From Eledone cirrhosa (taxonomy: Eukaryota; Mollusca; Cephalopoda; Octopoda; Eledonidae): a DNA stretch of 64,000 nt. The stretch spans positions 1,464,595 through 1,528,594 of the forward strand of contig OZ024740.1 in the NCBI GenBank assembly GCA_964016885.1. The letters run 5' to 3'. Shown here in pieces: positions 19,276-31,700 of this stretch; position 1 is the first letter of the stretch, and each line of letters begins with the position of its first letter. The notes under the pieces are model-generated. The model worked only from the letters and a program-made list of their open reading frames with translations. It ran no database searches and was not told where the DNA came from. The position numbers were made by a program, and so were the translations under genes.

Positions 19276-21142
19276 CCGTATATACTCGCATATAGGTCGC
19301 ACTTTTTTAACGATAAATAAGTATAAACTTTTGGGGTGTGACCTATCCGATCGACATCAGACTATCCAATGATGTTTCATAGACTTAATCAACGATTGGT
19401 ATTTATAAAAATAATTTGTTAATATTCTTTTTATTACACCGTGTAACATATTTTTTGTTCCCCGGTTCTAAGTGTCATTTCCTGGTTTGTTATATCCCAT
19501 TATTATTAAAAAAACACTATTATTTAATCAGAAGTTTGGGTTTGTGGTCAGGAGTTTGATATTTCGAAATTTTCATATTTTTCAAGAAAAAAAACATTTT
19601 TTAAAAATTTATCAGTTCATATAATTAAATCAACAGAGTAAATATTTATTTTATTACACAAGCTTATCAAAAGCAAACAAGTAAAAACAAGGTGAGCGTC
19701 CAGCATATGGAATTTAAGCGACATCCTGCATCCCATGGCGCCAAAAGCCTTTATCAGATCCTGCACCAATTGCTGGTAGTTTTCAGCTCTGTAATTTCCC
19801 AGGAAGCCCTTAACAACTGCCTTGAAACAGTTCCATGCTGTTCTCTCAATCCTATTGAGCTTATTGGAGAACTCGGTAGATCAAATGCCTTCTTTATCTG
19901 AGGTCCAACAAAAATTCCACCTGTGATTTTGGCCTCAGATATCTTGGGGAAGAACTCAAGAAGGTACTTAAAAGTGGCTGATTCTTGGTTGAGAGCCTTC
20001 ACAAACTGCTTCATCAACCCCAACTTAATGTGCAGTGGCGGCATGAGCACAATCCTGGGATCAACCAGTGGCTCCCACATGACGTTCCGGGTCCCAACTA
20101 CAAATTCTGTTTGCTGCTACCAGTTCTTTCTTTTGTAGTGGTCAGAGGTGGCTCTGTTGTCCCAAAGGCAGAGGAAGCATTGGAATTTGATAAAGCCTCC
20201 TTGGAGTCCAAGAAAGAAAGCCACCATTTTGAAGTCTCCAATGATTTCCCAATTGTACTGGTTGTATTGCAGAGCTTCCAAGAGGACTTTCACACTGTAG
20301 TAATCTTCCTTCAGGCAGACTGAATGAGGTAGGGGCAGTGTCGGGAACTTGTTTCCATTATGGAGGAGGACAGCCTTCAAACTTGTGGTGGAGCTGTCTA
20401 TAAATAGCCGCCACTCCTTGGGCACAAACGGCACCCCAATAACGTCAAACAGTCCAGGCTCGTCATGGCAGAAGCAGAGGCCATCCCTAAGAGTGTAAAA
20501 GCCTGAGAAAGGTTTGTGTCGACTTCTCTGACTTGTCACCTGCACTTCCTCCTTGACCAAGTTCCACTGCTTCATCCTGGAGACGAATAGCTCTGCATTG
20601 GACTTGGTCAGATCCATATCCCTGACCAAGCCATTGACTTCTTTTTGGTTTGAGAAGTGAGGAACATTTTCTGGTACCCCAGTATCAATAAATCTCTTTA
20701 ATCCACTTTTTAACAATTTTATACTTTATTGCACTTTTATAATTTTCTTTAGGTATTACTCTTTATTTTATAATTTTAATTTAACCTGAAACATATATAA
20801 AAAAAATCATTTAACATAAGCAAATTAACCTTACATACAACATAAAATCCAGCATACAAATAATTCAAGTGAATAGCTTAGAATTTTTACAAACCCAAAC
20901 TTTTAACCGTTTAATAGCACTTTTTTTTATTTATTTGGGACCTAAGCAACACAAAAAAAGTTATTACAAGCCAGGAACAGAGAAAAACATTTTTTTGTTA
21001 TATGGTGTTATTAGTTTAAATTATCATAAAAAATAGTAGTTTGACGGCCCAAATTTCAGTGCGACCAATCTGTGAGTCAATGGCAAATAACCTATTTGTT
21101 AAATGAAAAGTGGACATGCGACCTATACGCGAGTATATACAG
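19276..21142 (-). mobile_element. TA-flanked DNA transposon with a decayed transposase
   Basis: Ends are CCGTATATACTCGC at 19276-19289 and the complement of CTGTATATACTCGC at 21129-21142, followed inwards by TATAGGTCGCA in both. TA dinucleotides flank it (19274-19275, 21143-21144). The flanks match an empty paralogous site at 21677-21775, where GAAAGTATGAATGTC-TA-CATG reads straight through, fixing the borders. The 1867-bp element contains minus-strand transposase remnants and AT-rich subterminal regions. TA duplication is the mark of the Tc1/mariner/IS630 group, but the protein does not look like a classical mariner transposase. Confidence 0.88.
19754..20716 (-). pseudogene. Transposase-like protein remnant (RNase H-like DDE candidate), frameshifted and truncated
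   Basis: Two frames read in order on the minus strand: 20716-20117 (199 residues) and 20080-19754 (108 residues). The first contains EWRLFIDSSTTSLKAVLLHN (Asp107 candidate), WEIIGDFKMVAFFLGLQGG (Asp161 candidate) and a CFLCLWDNR cysteine pair. The second contains KWEPL-like MWEPLVDPRIVLMPPLHIKL and FKYLLEFFPKISEAKI. This layout resembles a protein type I recall from mollusc and arthropod genomes annotated only as uncharacterised. The acidic C-terminal segment expected to supply the third catalytic residue is missing. The first start is a non-ATG codon in a longer frame. The DDE assignment is an inference. Confidence 0.65.
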
Positions 21143-21216
21143 TACATGTTTCTAGGTATGTAGGTATATAAGATGTAGCATAAGCTAGTTATTTCTTGAA
21201 TGACATTATAATATTA
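21143..21216. repeat. Duplicated segment, right half of the occupied site
   Basis: TACATGTTTCTAGGTATGTA and AGTTATTTCTTGAATGACAT correspond to 21698-21775 with about 85 percent identity by eye. With 19246-19275 it forms the transposon-occupied copy of a segment whose empty copy lies at 21672-21780. Confidence 0.8.
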
Positions 21217-21662
21217 GTGCCCTGATGGAATCACCTTCTTCCCATTCGAAGGAGGTAGATCTCTCATCTGGGATGTTTCAAGTTGTGATATGTTCTTCGC
21301 CTCCAACTTAGTTGCTTCGGTCACAAACAAATACTGGGGATTGTCCGGCCGCTACATCTTGGCACCGGTTGCTGACCTCAGGCCTACTCGGACCATGTAC
21401 TGGCAAGCTCCTCTGCAAGATCAGAACGTCAGCAGCCCGTCTGAGATGGGGTGTCTGTTGCAGTGGTTGTTGCTGGTCATTTTCTGCAGAAATGCTTTTG
21501 CAGCCTTGCTCGCGGAACACAGCCCCAACACCACCGCACCCTACACACAGAGCCCATCACCCTCCCCCCTCATATTCTTCTGTGACCCTAGAGTCCTTGC
21601 CTTTCCCTTTTTTTTCCATTTTTAAATATTAATAAAGTTTATGTGAAACTGAAAAAAAAAAT
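21217..21662 (+). pseudogene. 5'-truncated LINE: ORF end plus 3' UTR with poly(A)
   Basis: Bases about 21221-21345 encode PDGITFFPFEGGRSLIWDVS, a motif I recognise from the C-terminal part of LINE polyproteins, then FFASNLVASVTNKY. A long non-coding end follows with GACCCTAGAGTCCTTGCC, AATAAAG at about 21630 and a poly(A) run at 21652-21661. The stretch from GAAATGCTTTTGCAG to CCCTAGAGTCCTT also occurs at 61677-61785, so this is one dispersed family. The reported frames start inside the fragment and are not full genes. Confidence 0.72.
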
Positions 21663-21671
21663 TACTTTCAA

Positions 21672-21780
21672 TATTAGTTGATAATTATGAAAGTATGAAT
21701 GTCTACATGTGTTTAGGTATGTCGGTATATATTGTGTAACATAAGAAAGTTATTGCTTCAATAACAGTATATTATTAGTT
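21672..21780. repeat. Empty-site paralogue of the transposon target
   Basis: GATAATTATGAAAGTATGAA then TGTCTACATGTGTTTAGGTA and TTATTGCTTCAATAACA. It matches 19246-19275 joined to 21143-21216. The intact TA at the junction shows the state before insertion. Confidence 0.8.
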
Positions 21781-21846
21781 GGTAGTCTATGAAAGAGAAC
21801 AGTCTTGTTCTTTTTATTAATATCTTGAGATGTTTTTATATTGCAG

Positions 21847-21945
21847 ACATTTGAAAATTTGCCTCCTCAGTTCAAAATTAAGTTCTCAGATGGAACATTC
21901 CACATATTATCTGTCGGTCCTCAAGCAAACAATTTACTGAAACAG
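21847..21945 (+). CDS. Coding exon of a host gene, possibly the last strands of a PH domain (partial)
   Basis: A 99-nt exon (33 codons, phase 0 at both ends) is bounded by acceptor TATTGCAG and donor CAG|GTGAGG. It encodes TFENLPPQFKIKFSDGTFHI followed by LSVGPQANNLLKQ. The alternation of strand-like KIKF and FHILSV resembles the end of a PH-domain sheet, and the next exon supplies a helix with the expected Trp. No repeat of this sequence is seen, and codon use looks ordinary, unlike the surrounding transposable elements. Upstream exons would lie outside the window or beyond the elements. The exon call is stronger than the domain call. Confidence 0.72.
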
Positions 21946-22162
21946 GTGAGGTAACATTTTCTCTGTTGGATGACCCTGAAAAGTACAATCATGAAATTCT
22001 CTCTCTGCTATCAAGTTGTGAATATTTTAAATCTTTTAATACCAAAACCACCTGAAGTCATCCCAGCTTCTAATTGAGAAAGCTGTTTGTTATTAATTGT
22101 TCATCTTTATATTTAAACCTGCTATCATAATTTTAAGTATGAAAGTATTGTTAGATTATACC

Positions 22163-22258
22163 CCAGACATCATCATCATCATCATCATCATCGTCATCAC
22201 CACCATCATCATCACATCACCATTATCACCATCATCATCACCATCATCACAAAAGTAA
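22163..22258. repeat. (CAT/CAC)n microsatellite
   Basis: A run of ATC/ACC triplets, with some CATCACC interruptions. It sits at the 3' tail end of the inverted LINE relic that follows, so it may have begun as that element's tail. Confidence 0.93.
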
Positions 22259-22330
22259 TGAAAATGACTATGTACAGTGCTCAGGTGCACTACAACTCAT
22301 CAAAGGTGCATGTATAGTACATAGAATAAA
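22259..22330 (-). mobile_element. 3' end of a LINE, inverted
   Basis: Reverse complement of 63661-63740: GCACTACAACTCATCAAAGG, TGCATGTATAGTACATAGAA and GTACAGTGCTCAGG are shared. Only the last 75 bp or so are present, typical of a strongly 5'-truncated insertion. Confidence 0.85.
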
Positions 22331-22399
22331 ATATAAATATCAGGAAAGTGAACAGTGTATGATATATATACAGATACACACACACATACATCATAACCA

Positions 22400-22715
22400 T
22401 CATCATCATCATCGTTTAATGTGCATTTTCTGTGCGTCCTTGTTTTAGACAGCTTATCATGTTATGAAACAAGTCTGGTCCAACAGACCACATCTTGATC
22501 ATACAGATCTGTATTTTGGCTTGGTTTCTAATCATCCTAAAACTAAAAACTCCAGCTGAAGGCACCAATAAATTGTTACAGCTTTCGCTAATGGGGACCC
22601 CCCCTCCCCCACACACACACGGCAGGGGGCCAGGGCAAATTGCTCCCTTTGCTCCCCGTTACATTTGGCCCTAGCTGCATGCCATTCCTAACAGCAACCA
22701 CGTTACCCAGCTTAA
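22400..22715 (-). mobile_element. Degenerate SINE-B/LINE-tail related repeat
   Basis: It begins with (ATC)n and GTTTAATGTGCATTTTCTGT and ends with TGCATGCCATTCCTAACAGC then AACCACGTTACCC, a diverged form of GATGCCCTTCCTAACACCAA. The middle is not alignable by eye. Confidence 0.55.
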
Positions 22716-25700
22716 AATAAACAAAAGTTAATTATTTTCTTAAACCTCACAAAATTCTTGAATATTGTGAAAATAAATTGAAAAACCCTGGTCAGTATAT
22801 TTCAATAAAAATATGGAAATAAAAGGGTTAGTCACATTCTTTACCTGTCTAACAGATACATTTACAGAATGTCTGACCTGTAGAAATATGGAAATAAAAG
22901 GGTTAGTCACATTCTTTACCTGTCTAACAGATACATTTACAGAATGTCTGACATGTAGAAATATGGAAATAAAAGGGTTAGTCACATTCTTTACCTATCT
23001 AACAGATACATTTACAGAATGTCTGACCTGTAGAAATATGGAAATAAAAGGGTTAGTCACATTCTTTACCTGTCTAACAGATACATTTACAGAATGTCTG
23101 ACCTGTAGAAATATGGAAATAAAAGGGTTAGTCACATTCTTTACCTGTCTAACAGATACATTTACAGAATGTCTGACATGTAGAAATATGGAAATAAAAG
23201 GGTTAGTCACATTCTTTACATATCTAACAGATACATTTACAGAATGTCTGACCTATAGAAATATGGAAATAAAAGTGTTAGTCACATTCTTTACCTGTCT
23301 AACAGATACATTTACAGAATGTCTGACCTGTAGAAATATGGAAATAAAAGGGTTAGTCACATTCTTTACCTGTCTTACAGATACATTTACAGAATGTCTG
23401 ACCTGTAGAAATATGGAAATAAAAGGGTTAGTCACATTCTTTACCTGTCTAACAGATACATTTACAGAATGTCTGACCTGCAGAAATATGGAAATAAAAG
23501 GGTTAGTCACATTCTTTACCTGTCTAACAGATACATTTACAGAATGTCTGACCTGTAGAAATATGGAAAAAAAAGGGTTAGTGACATTCTTTACCTGTCT
23601 AACAGATACATTTACAGAATGTCTGACCTGTAGAAATATGGAAATAAAAGGGTTAGTCACATTCTTTACCTGTCTAACAGATACATTTACAGAATGTCTG
23701 ACATGTAGAAATATGGAAATAAAAGGGTTAGTCACATTCTTTACCTGTCTTACAGATACATTTACAGAATGTCTGACCTGTAGAAATATGGAAATAAAAG
23801 TGTTAGTCACATTCTTTACCTGTCTAACAGATACATTTACAGAATGTCTGACCTGTAGAAATATGGAAATAAAAGGGTTAGTCACATTCTTTACCAGTCT
23901 AACAGATACATTTACAGAATGTCTGACCTGTAGAAATATGGAAATAAAAGGGTTAGTCACATTCTTTACCTGTCTAACAGATACATTTACAGAATGTCTG
24001 ACCTGTAGAAATATGGAAATAAAAGGGTTAGTCACATTCTTTACCTGTCTAACAGATACATTTACAGAATGTCTGACCTGTAGAAATATGGAAATAAAAG
24101 GGTTAGTCACATTCTTTACCTGTCTAACAGATACATTTACAGAATGTCTGACCTGTAGAAATATGGAAACAAAAGGGTTAGTGACATTCTTTACCTGTCT
24201 AACAGATACATATACAGAATGTCTGACCTGTAAAAATATGGAAATAAAAGGGTTAGTCACATTCTTTACCTGTCTAACAGATACATTTACAGAATGTCTG
24301 ACCTGTAGAAATATGGAAATAAAAGGGTTAGTCACATTCTTTACCTGTCTAACAGATACATTTACAGAATGTCTGACCTGTAGAAATATGGAAACAAAAG
24401 GGTTAGTGACATTCTTTACCTGTCTAACAGATACATATACAGAATGTCTGACCTGTAAAAATATGGAAATAAAAGGGTTAGTCACATTCTTTACCTGTCT
24501 AACAGATACATTTACAGAATGTCTGACCTGCAGAAATATGGAAATAAAAGGGTTAGTCACATTCTTTACCTGTCTTACAGATACATTTACAGAATGTCTG
24601 ACCTGTAGAAATATGGAAATAAAAGGGTTAGTCACATTCTTTACCTGTCTAACAGATACATTTACAGAATGTCTGACCTGTAGAAATATGGAAACAAAAG
24701 GGTTAGTGACATTCTTTACCTGTCTAACAGATACATATACAGAATGTCTGACCTGTAAAGATATGGAAATAAAAGGGTTAGTCACATTCTTTACCTGTCT
24801 AACAGATACATTTACAGAATGTCTGACCTGTAGAAATATGGAAATAAAAGGGTTAGTCACATTCTTTACCTGTCTAACAGATACATTTACAGAAAGTCTG
24901 ACATGTAGAAATATAGAAATAAAAGGGTTAGTCACATTCTTTACCTGTCTTACAGATACATTTACAGAATGTCTGACCTGTAGAAATATGGAAATAAAAG
25001 GGTTAGTCACATTCTTTACCTGTCTAACAGATACATTTACAGAATGTTTGACCTGTAGAAATATGGAAACAAAAGGGTTAGTGACATTCTTTACCTGTCT
25101 AACAGATACATATACAGAATGTCTGACCTGTAAAAATATGGAAATAAAAGGGTTAGTCACATTCTTTACCTGTCTAACAGATACATTTACAGAATGTCTG
25201 ACCTGTAGAAATATGGAAATAAAAGGGTTAGTCACATTCTTTACCTGTCTAACAGATACATTTACAGAATGTCTGACCTGTAGAAATATGGAAATAAAAG
25301 GGTTAGTCACATTCTTTACCTGTCTTACAGATACATTTACAGAATGTCTGACCTGTAGAAATATGGAAATAAAAGGGTTAGTCACATTCTTTACCTGTCT
25401 AACAGATACATTTACAGAATGTCTGACCTGTAGAAATATGGAAACAAAAGGGTTAGTGACATTCTTTACCTGTCTAACAGATACATATACAGAATGTCTG
25501 ACCTGTAAAAATATGGAAATAAAAGGGTTAGTCACATTCTTTACCTGTCTAACAGATACATTTACAGAATGTCTGACCTGTAGAAATATGGAAATAAAAG
25601 GGTTAGTCACATTCTTTACCTGTCTAACAGATACATTTACAGAATGTCTGACCTGTAGAAATATGGAAATAAAAGGGTTAGTCACATTCTTTACCTGTCT

Positions 25701-28700
25701 TACAGATACATTTACAGAATGTCTGACCTGTAGAAATATGGAAATAAAAGGGTTAGTCACATTCTTTACCTGTCTAACAGATACATTTACAGAATGTCTG
25801 ACCTGTAGAAATATGGAAATAAAAGGGTTAGTCACATTCTTTACCTGTCTAACAGATACATTTACAGAATGTCTGACCTGTAGAAATATGGAAATAAAAG
25901 GGTTAGTCACATTCTTTACCTGTCTAACAGATACATTTACAGAATGTCTGACCTGTAGAAATATGGAAATAAAAGGGTTAGTCACATTCTTTACCTGTCT
26001 AACAGATACATTTACAGAATGTCTGACCTGTAGAAATATGGAAATAAAAGGGTTAGTCACATTCTTTACCTGTCTAACAGATACATTTACAGAATGTCTG
26101 ACCTGTAGAAATATGGAAATAAAAGGGTTAGTCACATTCTTTACCTGTCTAACAGATACATTTACAGAATGTCTGACCTGTAGAAATATGGAAATAAAAG
26201 GGTTAGTCACATTCTTTACCAGTCTAACAGATACATTTACAGAATGTCTGACCTGTAGAAATATGGAAATAAAAGGGTTAGTCACATTCTTTAGCTGTCT
26301 TACAGATACATTTACAGAATGTCTGACCTGTAGAAATATGGAAATAAAAGGGTTAGTCACATTCTTTACCTGTCTAACAGATACATTTACAGAATGTGTG
26401 ACCTGTAGAAATATGGAAACAAAAGGGTTAGTGACATTCTTTACCTGTCTAACAGATACATATACAGAATGTCTGACCTGTAAAAATATGGAAATAAAAG
26501 GGTTAGTCACATTCTTTACCTGTCTAACAGATACATTTACAGAATGTCTGACCTGTAGAAATATGGAAATAAAAGGGTTAGTCACATTCTTTACCTGTCT
26601 AACAGATACATTTACAGAAAGTCTGACATGTAGAAATATAGAAATAAAAGGGTTAGTCACATTCTTTACCTGTCTTACAGATACATTTACAGAATGTCTG
26701 ACCTGTAGAAATATGGAAATAAAAGGGTTAGTCACATTCTTTACCTGTCTAACAGATACATTTACAGAATGTTTGACCTGTAGAAATATGGAAACAAAAG
26801 GGTTAGTGACATTCTTTACCTGTCTAACAGATACATATACAGAATGTCTGACCTGTAAAAATATGGAAATAAAAGGGTTAGTCACATTCTTTACCTGTCT
26901 AACAGATACATTTACAGAATGTCTGACCTGTAGAAATATGGAAATAAAAGGGTTAGTCACATTCTTTACCTGTCTAACAGATACATTTACAGAATGTCTG
27001 ACCTGTAGAAATATGGAAATAAAAGGGTTAGTCACATTCTTTACCTGTCTTACAGATACATTTACAGAATGTCTGACCTGTAGAAATATGGAAATAAAAG
27101 GGTTAGTCACATTCTTTACCTGTCTAACAGATACATTTACAGAATGTCTGACCTGTAGAAATATGGAAACAAAAGGGTTAGTGACATTCTTTACCTGTCT
27201 AACAGATACATATACAGAATGTCTGACCTGTAAAAATATGGAAATAAAAGGGTTAGTCACATTCTTTACCTGTCTAACAGATACATTTACAGAATGTCTG
27301 ACCTGTAGAAATATGGAAATAAAAGGGTTAGTCACATTCTTTACCTGTCTAACAGATACATTTACAGAATGTCTGACCTGTAGAAATATGGAAATAAAAG
27401 GGTTAGTCACATTCTTTACCTGTCTTACAGATACATTTACAGAATGTCTGACCTGTAGAAATATGGAAATAAAAGGGTTAGTCACATTCTTTACCTGTCT
27501 AACAGATACATTTACAGAATGTCTGACCTGTAGAAATATGGAAATAAAAGGGTTAGTCACATTCTTTACCTGTCTAACAGATACATTTACAGAATGTCTG
27601 ACCTGTAGAAATATGGAAATAAAAGGGTTAGTCACATTCTTTACCTGTCTAACAGATACATTTACAGAATGTCTGACCTGTAGAAATATGGAAATAAAAG
27701 GGTTAGTCACATTCTTTACCTGTCTAACAGATACATTTACAGAATGTCTGACCTGTAGAAATATGGAAATAAAAGGGTTAGTCACATTCTTTACCTGTCT
27801 AACAGATACATTTACAGAATGTCTGACCTGTAGAAATATGGAAATAAAAGGGTTAGTCACATTCTTTACCTGTCTAACAGATACATTTACAGAATGTCTG
27901 ACCTGTAGAAATATGGAAATAAAAGGGTTAGTCACATTCTTTACCAGTCTAACAGATACATTTACAGAATGTCTGACCTGTAGAAATATGGAAATAAAAG
28001 GGTTAGTCACATTCTTTAGCTGTCTTACAGATACATTTACAGAATGTCTGACCTGTAGAAATATGGAAATAAAAGGGTTAGTCACATTCTTTACCTGTCT
28101 AACAGATACATTTACAGAATGTGTGACCTGTAGAAATATGGAAACAAAAGGGTTAGTGACATTCTTTACCTGTCTAACAGATACATATACAGAATGTCTG
28201 ACCTGTAAAAATATGGAAATAAAAGGGTTAGTCACATTCTTTACCTGTCTAACAGATACATTTACAGAATGTCTGACCTGTAGAAATATGGAAATAAAAG
28301 GGTTAGTCACATTCTTTACCTGTCTTACAGATACATTTACAGAATGTCTGACCTGTAGAAATATGGAAATAAAAGGGTTAGTCACATTCTTTACCTGTCT
28401 AACAGATACATTTACAGAATGTCTGACCTGTAGAAATATGGAAATAAAAGGGTTAGTCACATTCTTTACCTGTCTAACAGATACATTTACAGAATGTCTG
28501 ACCTGTAGAAATATGGAAATAAAAGGGTTAGTCACATTCTTTACCTGTCTAACAGATACCTTTACAGAATGTCTGACCTGTAGAAATATGGAAACAAAAG
28601 GGTTAGTGACATTCTTTACATGTCTAACAGATACATATACAGAATGTCTGACCTGTAGAAATATGGAAATAAAAGTGTTAGTCACATTCTTTACCTGTCT

Positions 28701-31700
28701 AACAGATACATTTACAGAATGTCTGACCTGTAGAAATATGGAAATAAAAGGGTTAGTCACATTCTTTACCTGTCTAACAGATACATTTACAGAATGTCTG
28801 ACCTGTAGAAATATGGAAATAAAAGGGTTAGTCACATTCTTTACCTGTCTAACAGATACATTTACAGAATGTCTGACCTGTAGAAATATGGAAATAAAAG
28901 GGTTAGTCACATTCTTTACCTGTCTAACAGATACATTTACAGAATGTCTGACCTGTAGAAATATGGAAACAAAAGGGTTAGTGACATTCTTTACATGTCT
29001 AACAGATACATATACAGAATGTCTGACCTGTAGAAATATGGAAATAAAAGTGTTAGTCACATTCTTTACCTGTCTAACAGATACATTTACAGAATGTCTG
29101 ACCTGTAGAAATATGGAAATAAAAGGGTTAGTCACATTCTTTACCTGTCTAACAGATACATTTACAGAATGTCTGACCTGTAGAAATATGGAAATAAAAG
29201 GGTTAGTCACATTCTTTACCTGTCTAACAGATACATTTACAGAATGTCTGACCTGTAGAAATATGGAAATAAAAGGGTTAGTCACATTCTTTACCTGTCT
29301 AACAGATACATTTACAGAATGTCTGACATGTAGAAATATGGAAATAAAAGGGTTAGTCACATTCTTTACATATCTAACAGATACATTTACAGAATGTCTG
29401 ACCTATAGAAATATGGAAATAAAAGTGTTAGTCACATTCTTTACCTGTCTAACAGATACATGTACAGAATGTCTGACCTGTAGAAATATGGAAATAAAAG
29501 GGTTAGTCACATTCTTTACCTGTCTTACAGATACATTTACAGAATGTCTGACCTGTAGAAATATGGAAATAAAAGGGTTAGTCACATTCTTTACCTGTCT
29601 AACAGATACATTTACAGAATGTCTGACCTGCAGAAATATGGAAATAAAAGGGTTAGTCACATTCTTTACCTGTCTAACAGATACATTTACAGAATGTCTG
29701 ACCTGTAGAAATATGGAAAAAAAAGGGTTAGTGACATTCTTTACCTGTCTAACAGATACATTTACAGAATGTCTGACCTGTAAAAATATGGAAATAAAAG
29801 GGTTAGTCACATTCTTTACCTGTCTAACAGATACATTTACAGAATGTCTGACCTGTAGAAATATGGAAATAAAAGGGTTAGTCACATTCTTTACCTGTCT
29901 TACAGATACATTTACAGAATGTCTGACCTGTAGAAATATGGAAATAAAAGTGTTAGTCACATTCTTTACCTGTCTAACAGATACATTTACAGAATGTCTG
30001 ACCTGTAGAAATATGGAAATAAAAGGGTTAGTCACATTCTTTACCAGTCTAACAGATACATTTACAGAATGTCTGACCTGTAGAAATATGGAAATAAAAG
30101 GGTTAGTCACATTCTTTACCTGTCTAACAGATACATTTACAGAATGTCTGACCTGTAGAAATATGGAAATAAAAGGGTTAGTCACATTCTTTACCTGTCT
30201 AACAGATACATTTACAGAATGTCTGACCTGTAGAAATATGGAAATAAAAGGGTTAGTCACATTCTTTACCTGTCTAACAGATACATTTACAGAATGTCTG
30301 ACCTGTAGAAATATGGAAACAAAAGGGTTAGTGACATTCTTTACCTGTCTAACAGATACATATACAGAATGTCTGACCTGTAAAAATATGGAAATAAAAG
30401 GGTTAGTCACATTCTTTACCTGTCTAACAGATACATTTACAGAATGTCTGAGCTGTAGAAATATGGAAAAAAAAGGGTTAGTCACATTCTTTACCTGTCT
30501 AACAGATACATTTACAGAATGTCTGACCTGTAGAAATATGGAAACAAAAGGGTTAGTGACATTCTTTACCTGTCTAACAGATACATATACAGAATGTCTG
30601 ACCTGTAAAAATATGGAAATAAAAGGGTTAGTCACATTCTTTACCTGTCTAACAGATACATTTACAGAATGTCTGACCTGCAGAAATATGGAAATAAAAG
30701 GGTTAGTCACATTCTTTACCTGTCTTACAGATACATTTACAGAATGTCTGACCTGTAGAAATATGGAAATAAAAGGGTTAGTCACATTCTTTACCTGTCT
30801 AACAGATACATTTACAGAATGTCTGACCTGTAGAAATATAGAAACAAAAGGGTTAGTGACATTCTTTACCTGTCTAACAGATACATATACAGAATGTCTG
30901 ACCTGTAAAAATATGGAAATAAAAGGGTTAGTCACATTCTTTACCTGTCTAACAGATACATTTACAGAATGTCTGACCTGTAGAAATATGGAAATAAAAG
31001 GGTTAGTCACATTCTTTACCTGTCTAACAGATACATTTACAGAAAGTCTGACCTGTAGAAATATGGAAACAAAAGGGTTAGTGACATTCTTTACCTGTCT
31101 AACAGATACATATACAGAATGTCTGACCTGTAGAAATATGGAAATAAAAGGGTTAGTCACATTCTTTACCTGTCTAACAGATACATTTACAGAATGTCTG
31201 ACCTGTAGAAATATGGAAATAAAAGGGTTAGTCACATTCTTTACCTGTCTAACAGATACATTTACAGAATGTCTGACCTGTAGAAATATGGAAATAAAAG
31301 GGTTAGTCACATTCTTTACCTGTCTTACAGATACATTTACAGAATGTCTGACCTGTAGAAATATGGAAATAAAAGGGTTAGTCACATTCTTTACCTGTCT
31401 TACAGATACATTTACAGAATGTCTGACCTGTAGAAATATGGAAATAAAAGGGTTAGTCACATTCTTTACCTGTCTAACAGATACATTTACAGAATGTCTG
31501 ACCTGTAGAAATATAGAAACAAAAGGGTTAGTGACATTCTTTACCTGTCTAACAGATACATATACAGAATGTCTGACCTGTAAAAATATGGAAATAAAAG
31601 GGTTAGTCACATTCTTTACCTGTCTAACAGATACATTTACAGAATGTCTGACCTGTAGAAATATGGAAATAAAAGGGTTAGTCACATTCTTTACCTGTCT

